A DNA stretch of 64,000 nucleotides from Bullera alba (Eukaryota > Basidiomycota > Tremellomycetes > Tremellales > Bulleraceae). Both the position numbers and the translations under genes were made by a program. The notes under the pieces are model-generated. The model made no database searches and was not told the DNA's origin. It worked only from the letters and a program-made list of their open reading frames with translations. This document shows, piece by piece, positions 58,175 through 64,000 of the stretch (positions are counted from its first letter, which is position 1; the number at the start of each line of letters is the position of its first letter). The stretch lies in NCBI GenBank assembly GCA_001600095.1, contig BCIX01000003.1:1550001-1614000 (forward strand), given 5' to 3'.

Positions 58175-59588
58175 TCACTCCCCACTCTCCGGGCTGTCCT
58201 TCTGAGGGGCTTCCGAATCCAAGGGCTGGACGTCGCGCTGGAACTTCTTGATCTTGTTGAGGGCTTTCTCCCAATATCCACCGGCCCGTACTAGGTGCAT
58301 CTCACAGTCGAGAACGTATTCCTTCTCCTTGTCCGTGAGTTTGATCTCCCACATGCGCATGTCCTTGCCGGCATTGTTGTAGATGTGCTTGACGTGCTCT
58401 GCCGAAGCGTCCACTTGGGCATATCTCAATTTTGGCGGCTTGCCTTGGTCTTGGGGATGGATTTTGCCAATGGCGAAGGCTGCCAGTTTATCCTGGTGCA
58501 GAAGTGCGCTCAATCGGACGATAGCCACCACGGGGGTCATTGTAATCCCAGGGCGGGGAGGGCTGATTGGTGTGGGGTGCCGAACGGTCTTTAAGTTCTG
58601 ATAGAGGTGAAATTGGGAGCGCGGTGTCAAGCCCGGAAGACCGTCTGATTCGAGAACAAGACATCAGTACGCGCATCTTACCGTACGAATCGCACGGCGG
58701 ACCGGCACTTGCGCTAAACTCACATCTTATGGGATCCGTGTCAAGCTCCAGAGGGATGTCTGGCCGACCAACTGAACAGCATCGCCCTGAACGTCGTCAG
58801 CATAAAATCCCTCGGCCAAACATTGATCTCTTCGTCATCGGTCATCCAGTACGCGACGCCGTCCAAGCTCTTCCTTATCTCTCACTTTCTCTTTTGCGTC
58901 TCCCTGCTGTCTACACCACCGAGTCCGTCGAAGCATACCGTATCTAACCGCATCAAGTCCATGACTCACCAACTAGTTCCAGCTGCACCTGGTCCGTCAC
59001 CCTAAGTTTCAACATTCTCCACGTTTGGAAGATCGTCTTGAGCTCCTCTGCCTCATCCGCTGTCGCAGTGTTCCGGACAATCCATTTCAACATCCCCTTG
59101 CGCATAGTCATCTGCAACCCTGTGGCTTCTTTCCGATCCTCCATCGTGAGAAGCGAATTGAGGAATGCGACCCATTCCTGTCTCGATTCCGCCTTGGCTT
59201 GTTTCGTCGCAGCTTTAGCGGCTGCTTTAGGGCCAATGGTGCCGCCCTTGGATTTTAACACTCGGGAGCTTGCCGTTTCCGCGGCAGGGGGGACAGGTGT
59301 CGAATCGGAAACCGAAAACAGATCCTCATCCTCCTCGTCGTGCTCCTCGGGCTCCTCTTCGAATGAATCTCCCACCCTCCGATCTAGGGTCGTCCGGCCG
59401 ACTTGATTCGAGACTGAAAGGCGCAGATCAGCATCGTCTCGTTCGTGCAAGATCGGTATCGACGTACATGAGGAAGAGACGTGGAGAGCCCGGGATGAAG
59501 TTTGAACGGGCATGATCCTGGCCATGTTTCGCGCAGCAGCCACAGATCGCAGCATGTTTCTGGCTGAGCCAGCTATCGAGGAGGCCAT
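58175..59588 (-). CDS. Mitochondrial protein of unknown function
   Basis: The N terminus MASSIAGSARNMLRSVAAARNMARIMPV is Arg/Ser/Ala-rich without acids, a strong mitochondrial presequence pattern, with a second in-frame ATG at residue 12. An acidic stretch (EEEPEEHDEEDEDLF) and Lys/Ala-rich helices follow (SKGGTIGPKAAAKAATKQAK), then TMRKGMLKWIVRN and TWRMLKLRVTDQVQLELVG. Introns join this to GRPDIPLELDTDPIRYGLPG and a C-terminal domain (VRLSALLHQDKLAAFAIGKI, LRYAQVDASAEHVKHIYNNA, YWEKALNKIKKFQRD). Joining the two halves needs two introns (donors GTGAGT, near 58947 and 58727), both frame-preserving. No family name is claimed; a ribosome- or assembly-factor-like role would be a guess. Confidence 0.72.
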
Positions 59589-60146
59589 AATGTGTTGATA
59601 CTAGAGTGTTCCGCAGGTTCGATAGCAAACGAAGCTTGTCAACGTTCAACTTTCAACGACTTGTAGCGAAGAGCGAGAACACATTCGACTTGCATTCGAC
59701 ATTTTGGACATTTATGACGGAACCAAAATTGCCACGTGGCCGAGGTCGTCGTCCGCTATGATACGAGCTGCCGACGTCGCCAGGGTTGTCACTGGTTGTC
59801 AGCAGTCCGTCCGCATTCTCAGAGTCGTGTCTGCACGTTCAGGCCTTGGGGACGACACGCGGTGGCTCCCAACACTACTGATAGTGGCAGGTTTTGCATG
59901 CTTTTTATGAGGTTTTTCAGTTTTACGTCTGTCACCTCCTAAGCGCAAGAACACCAGCCCACAGTAGAGCCGATGGCCTTGAGACTCAGAGTGCCCCTCC
60001 CCTTCTCTCGCATACAGCATCCTCAGCACAAGCAGTATACCGACTCCCCATCTCTACTCATTGTCATGCGGCAGGTTTGACCTGACTATCGGTGCATCAA
60101 GAGTCCTCTTGCACCACCCGAGTTCCGCAACTCGCTAGAAGACTAA
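59589..60146. other. Intergenic region
   Basis: 558 bp between the mitochondrial gene start and the PAN3 3' end. No gene or element recognised. Confidence 0.5.
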
Positions 60147-62961
60147 TCAGCGCGTGAACGTATCTTGGGTTTCCCTGTTGCCATACCTGTAGGCAGCCTC
60201 GATACAAGCCTTGATTTCCCGATACGTTACAACAAGACAAGATTGATCGTCCCGGGATACCAGCATGATCTTCTCGTCCAAGCCCGCGTCGAGCTAACAA
60301 AATAGGTTAGATCAAGTTTCAGCTTGGCCTAGGTAGCAGCTACCCACCTTGTTCAGACTGGTAAGAACGTGCGAGAGATCGAGCACGGGAGAGCCGTCTA
60401 CACCGATCGAATGGAAGACATAGTCTCGGAACAGCTTCAGGATGTATCTGGAGTGAAAATCAGCGACCTGGCTTCTATCGGTATCGCTCACCTGTCGCCC
60501 GTCTCCGACCATCGTGTATCCAGTTCAAACCTAGTCACAGACGTCAGCAGCGATCCTCTTCGTGGGACTGACACTACTCACTCTGCTCTTTCGTTGATGA
60601 ACCCGAGCTTGATGAGTAATCTCGCGATCCGGCCGTTCTCCACCTCAGTTCCCAGCTCAGCCTCCAAGACATCTGAATAGCTAATACAGATGAGCTCGAG
60701 CCAGCCTGTACGCAGTGACGTCTCACATTTGCATCGCGTCGAACTCATTCAGCATCCTGGTTCCGATCATCCGAATGACCTCGTCGATCGACTTGCTTGG
60801 TCCAGGGCGGCTGATGAGGTACAGCACCAGATTCTTGACGTCGGGCGAATACATCCGCTTTATGTGTTCCACTGGTTCTGCAGGGTGTTGGCCAGGTGTG
60901 AAAAAGTCGCAAGCCATAGAGATGACCAATTTGCCAAACGAAACAAGATCTTCTTGCTGAAATGATAGGATCAGCTTCAGAAGATGGTCCGCTAATTTTA
61001 GCTATAGACCTACCTGAAAGGCACTGATGGGCGTAACAGAGTCATGAGCTAGCACGTCCAGAATCCCCAATCCATTCAACCGGATTCTAGAAATGATCAT
61101 CAGCATTTTGCCCTCGATAGCGACAGGGAAGCTGATAGCACACCTGTTCTTGCCGGTGATGAGGATCTTGCTTGGATCCAGATTGCGTGCCGACTGGCCA
61201 GCATTGTGGATGGCTTTGATGGCATTGGCGATCTGAGTTACAAAGCTCCAAAGCTGTCGCTCCTGTATCGGCATGCCCGCCCGGCCTCTCCCCAGTGGCA
61301 TCATATTCGACGCCTGCACTGCAGGATCTGGATGTGGATTCAGATGCTCATCCCATAGCGTTTTGGAATCGGGGTGAAAGTCGAAGATGAAGATCAGAGC
61401 TGGGAATCGTTGGTTATCATGGTGTATATCACCGGCGGGCAACTCACAATTATCATTGAAGGCTTTGGTAGTGAACGCCTCCCGTAATCCGACGATGTTG
61501 GGGTGCTTCATCCGCCTCCAGGTTTCGATTGCTCCGAAAGCGGCTTCATTGACAAGTTTGAAACCTACGTCGCTCCTTATTAGCCCCTGAGAGTCAAGAG
61601 GATTTGTATCATTCCTCACCCTCTACTCTTCGCATGGCGTAGACGTTGCCGTCAACCGTGCTGGTTGCTCTATACACATGACACGGGTGTCCATACACTC
61701 TACCCATGCCGACCGGTGGCTGACCTAAAGGCAGCAGGCTGTGGTACACACCAACTTCTGCGGGCAGACCCGTTGGCATTTGCGGCGAGATGTATGTTGC
61801 TTCATGTCGCGAGGTGAGCGTCCGTCTCAGGTCGTCCGGGATGAAGAACGAATGCAGTGGATGCGAGCTGATCGGGGGATTGGCGACGTGGGGCAGGGGT
61901 GCGGTGTACAAGTGATAGTCTAGCTGCAAGATGGGCAAAGTAAGATCACTGAGACTATTGACTACCACTGAGGGGGCACTTACTGTCTGTCGCACAGGAT
62001 GATGAGGCATGTACATTCCATTGTCCATTTGCGAACCTCCCATGCTGAATGAAGAACTGTCAAAGCCATGCCCAACCTATCACAAACATCAGCTCTGTTG
62101 CGATCCAGTGCACTTTTATCCATTTGAGCTTACCGGCTGCTGGAGACTAGTGTCAGGGCCGAAGAGACCTCCTTGCCCTGGCTCCGGCCATCCTTGGTCC
62201 CCTTCGTCTCTAGCTGGTGGTACGGGCGTCGTGGCTCTGCAAGCTGTCAGATCGCACCTCCTAGTAGCTGACTAGATGAGACTCACCTTGGAGACGCTGC
62301 CTCAGCCATAGGAGTTTTCGGGACAAAGACCGGAGCCGAAAGGTGTTCAGCACCCAGTTCCGATGTAAGGCCTTTCGAGTCTTTCAACACCGGAGTCTGC
62401 AAGGTCGGGGTGGGACTGCGAATACGAGTCAGCTTATCGCCCGAGACCACAGAAGGGTCAGCTTGCACTCACGCTTGGCTGCCGTTTATCGACAACGCAG
62501 CCATGTCCGCTCCAGGCTATATCGAATGTCAGCTTAAAGTCATCCGTGCTCGCTGTCGCCGACTTACTGGAGGGTGATAGTACACACACTGAGCAAGAAT
62601 AGAAAGTCAGTTAGAGTCGGAAGCTGCACTGTACCACAGATATTACCCACTCCGTTGTCTTGAAACTTGCAAGCACTGTTATCAGGGTCAGCTTCACCAG
62701 TCATCTCACGGCAAGATGGTCGTCACCCGTAGATAGCCACATTTCTACATATCCTCTGTGTTGTGTCTGCCATCACAGCCTCATCAGCTCCTGCCTCAAT
62801 GACCTACAGCCCATCCTTGACCCACCTTTTCTTTTGTCCTTGTCGACATTTGTGGTCAGACTAGGTTGAGCTTGGCCGGGAGCCTTTGGACTGGGCACCG
62901 TTTGAGCTGTTGGCGGCCGAACGATTTGTATCGCCGCAGAGGGCCTTGCTGGCGCTGCCAT
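60147..62961 (-). CDS. PAN3: PAN3, regulatory subunit of the PAN2-PAN3 poly(A) nuclease
   Basis: Brings the PAN2 deadenylase to mRNA poly(A) tails. The start was set at ATG 62961 (MAAPARPSAAIQIVRPP): exon 1 62826-62961 joins DKDKRK to DTTQRICRNVAIYG with exact phase, better than the nearer ATG at 62773. A CCCH-type zinc finger follows (CRNVAIYG...CKFQDNG...CVYYHP). After a long linker with poly(A)-binding-protein-interaction-like character comes the pseudokinase: NVYAMRRVEG, KHPNIVGLREAFTTKAFND, LIFIFDFHPDSKTLWDEHL, IKAIHNAGQSARNLDPSKIL and LNGLGILDVL, lacking canonical kinase HRD/DFG motifs as expected. It ends in a C-terminal knob: DAGLDEKIMLVSRDDQSCLV and IKACIEAAYRYG. Stop TGA 60147-60149. 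Many short introns. Confidence 0.93.
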
Positions 62962-63390
62962 AGGACCCTGTGGACGCTGGGGCCGTCGCTCCTTGATCCT
63001 CTCGAGCGCGACTCGGGGGGTCGACAACGCGCTGAACACAAGAATGATGAAAGGGAGAAGATAGTGGTGGACTTTGCGCTGGATGACTGCGTTATAAACA
63101 GGGATCGCGGAATCGTAATATGGCAATTCAGCCGACGCGATTTGGAAATCGTACACGTCCACCGTCACGTCTACAACTACAACATTGGAAACTCCTACCT
63201 GCGGCCTGTGTCATTAGCCTTGACACTAGGAGAGTGGGATCCTCCTGTGCATGGACAGGATGGAGTGGAGTCTAGAGATATGATATATGCATACATTTAG
63301 TGTAGTGTACAACGCCAGAGATGATGTTGTATTGGAGTTGTAGAGACGCGCTCCTTCAGCCGGCCGAGCCGCCTAGAGTGGGATAGTCTT
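62962..63390. other. Intergenic region PAN3 / deoxyhypusine synthase
   Basis: 429 bp. The PAN3 frame is open upstream to 63168 with an earlier ATG, but that segment is hydrophobic and unlike the family; treated as noncoding. Confidence 0.5.
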
Positions 63391-64000
63391 TCACGCGGCA
63401 GAATCTCCATCCCGCTTCTCAGCCTGCTGCCAGTGGGCTTTGGCGAATGTCGCCGCGACTATCAACGGGAATACCAGGGTCGCATCCGCATAGACCTGGG
63501 GCCGAAAGCAGATCAGCCGCGCGGCTGACAAGGGGGGCAGCGGAAGACTCACCTTGACGCTCTCTGCGCCCGCCCTGATCTTGCCCCAGGAGACAGCTTC
63601 GTCAGGTCGCGCGCCAGAGTCAGATCCATCGTACTGTCGATCACACAATCAGTCGCACTCTACTGAAGGTCAATAACGGACTGACCTCTTGGCCGGTGTT
63701 GACGTATACGGCGTAATCCGCACCGTTCCTCTACGATGCCGAAGGAGTCAGCATGGTCCAGTCTAGAAAGAGGGATACTCACAAAAAGCATTGCATTGGC
63801 AATTTGGTGCTTGCAGACTCCTCCTCCCAAAATGATCATGCCCGCTTTCTTGGCTTTGACGCTCATGTCATTCAATCTCCGTATGTCCGATACAATGTCG
63901 ATGTTGAGTTGCAAAGGTGACGATTTGTACGTGTGGAAGTAGATCATGTCTCCAAGGGAGCCATCAGTCAATGCTGGACAGAAGACGGGTATGTCGTTCT
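63391..64000 (-). CDS. DYS1: Deoxyhypusine synthase, C-terminal part (5' end outside window)
   Basis: Transfers the butylamine group of spermidine to eIF5A lysine. Only the C-terminal exons are present; the frame runs off the right edge at [18 protein letters not shown]. Family blocks: [69 protein letters not shown], with the Lys of SWGKI being the expected active-site lysine. The C terminus [20 protein letters not shown] ends [12 protein letters not shown] 63391-63393. At least three introns are visible; the one after ANAMLF ends CGTAG before AGGAACGG. No abnormality in the visible part. Confidence 0.95.

Noticed and set aside
62773..63168. PAN3 start at 62773 or at 63168
   Set aside because: The splice from exon 1 (start 62961) joins in phase to the CCCH-finger region; the 63168 extension is hydrophobic and unlike PAN3.

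Overview
The window looks like one contig segment from a basidiomycete yeast, most probably a Tremellomycete (Cryptococcus/Kwoniella-like). Genes are intron-rich. Introns are very short (many 34-70 nt, several exactly 37 nt) with GTGAGT donors and CTGAC/CTAAT branch sites. Arg is often CGA, and the housekeeping proteins read as fungal orthologues. No rRNA, tRNA, CRISPR array or intact transposon was recognised.

Layout. (1) 1-3731, + strand: C-terminal ~1,230 residues of NADH-dependent glutamate synthase. (2) 4.0-27.7 kb, + strand only: a tandem array of nine paralogues of one uncharacterised F-box-like family, six apparently intact (copies 1, 2, 5, 6, 7, 8) and three broken (3, 4, 9). The array sits between ordinary housekeeping genes and is the most unusual part of the window. 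Seven or eight copies begin with a first coding exon that is only the start codon (ATG, then a GT donor). Copy 2 carries four exact-length 216-bp repeats. Copy 8 has swapped the ATG-only exon for three related phase-0 exons. A conserved upstream element recurs ahead of at least five copies. (3) 27.8-64 kb: dense conserved genes: sirtuin (-), Pro-rich protein (+), FYVE protein PEP7/VAC1 (-), small basic protein (+), tRNA m3C methyltransferase TRM140 (-), NAD-isocitrate dehydrogenase IDH1 (+), sideroflexin FSF1 (+), homoserine dehydrogenase HOM6 (-), oxidoreductase-like protein (+), putative myristoylated protein (+), amidase (+), DNAJC17/Cwf23-type J protein (-), BolA-like protein (+), a prenylated ubiquitin-fold (UBL3/MUB-like) protein (-), secreted type-B carboxylesterase (-), a mitochondrial protein (-), PAN3 (-) and the 3' part of deoxyhypusine synthase (-).

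The housekeeping genes cover nitrogen assimilation, TCA cycle, amino-acid synthesis, tRNA and mRNA metabolism, vesicle traffic and silencing; they do not form a cluster with one function. The array genes share an N-terminal F-box-like helix motif, a central Cys-x2-Cys-type motif, and a C-terminal signature (V-V/I-F-K-x-R-x-D-Y-L-x-E-G-V-T-D-E-I/V-D) followed by a Trp/acid-rich ~72-residue unit. The sequence shows gene birth, repeat gain, exon gain and decay side by side. Function is unknown; a substrate-receptor role in ubiquitin ligases is only an inference from the F-box-like motif.
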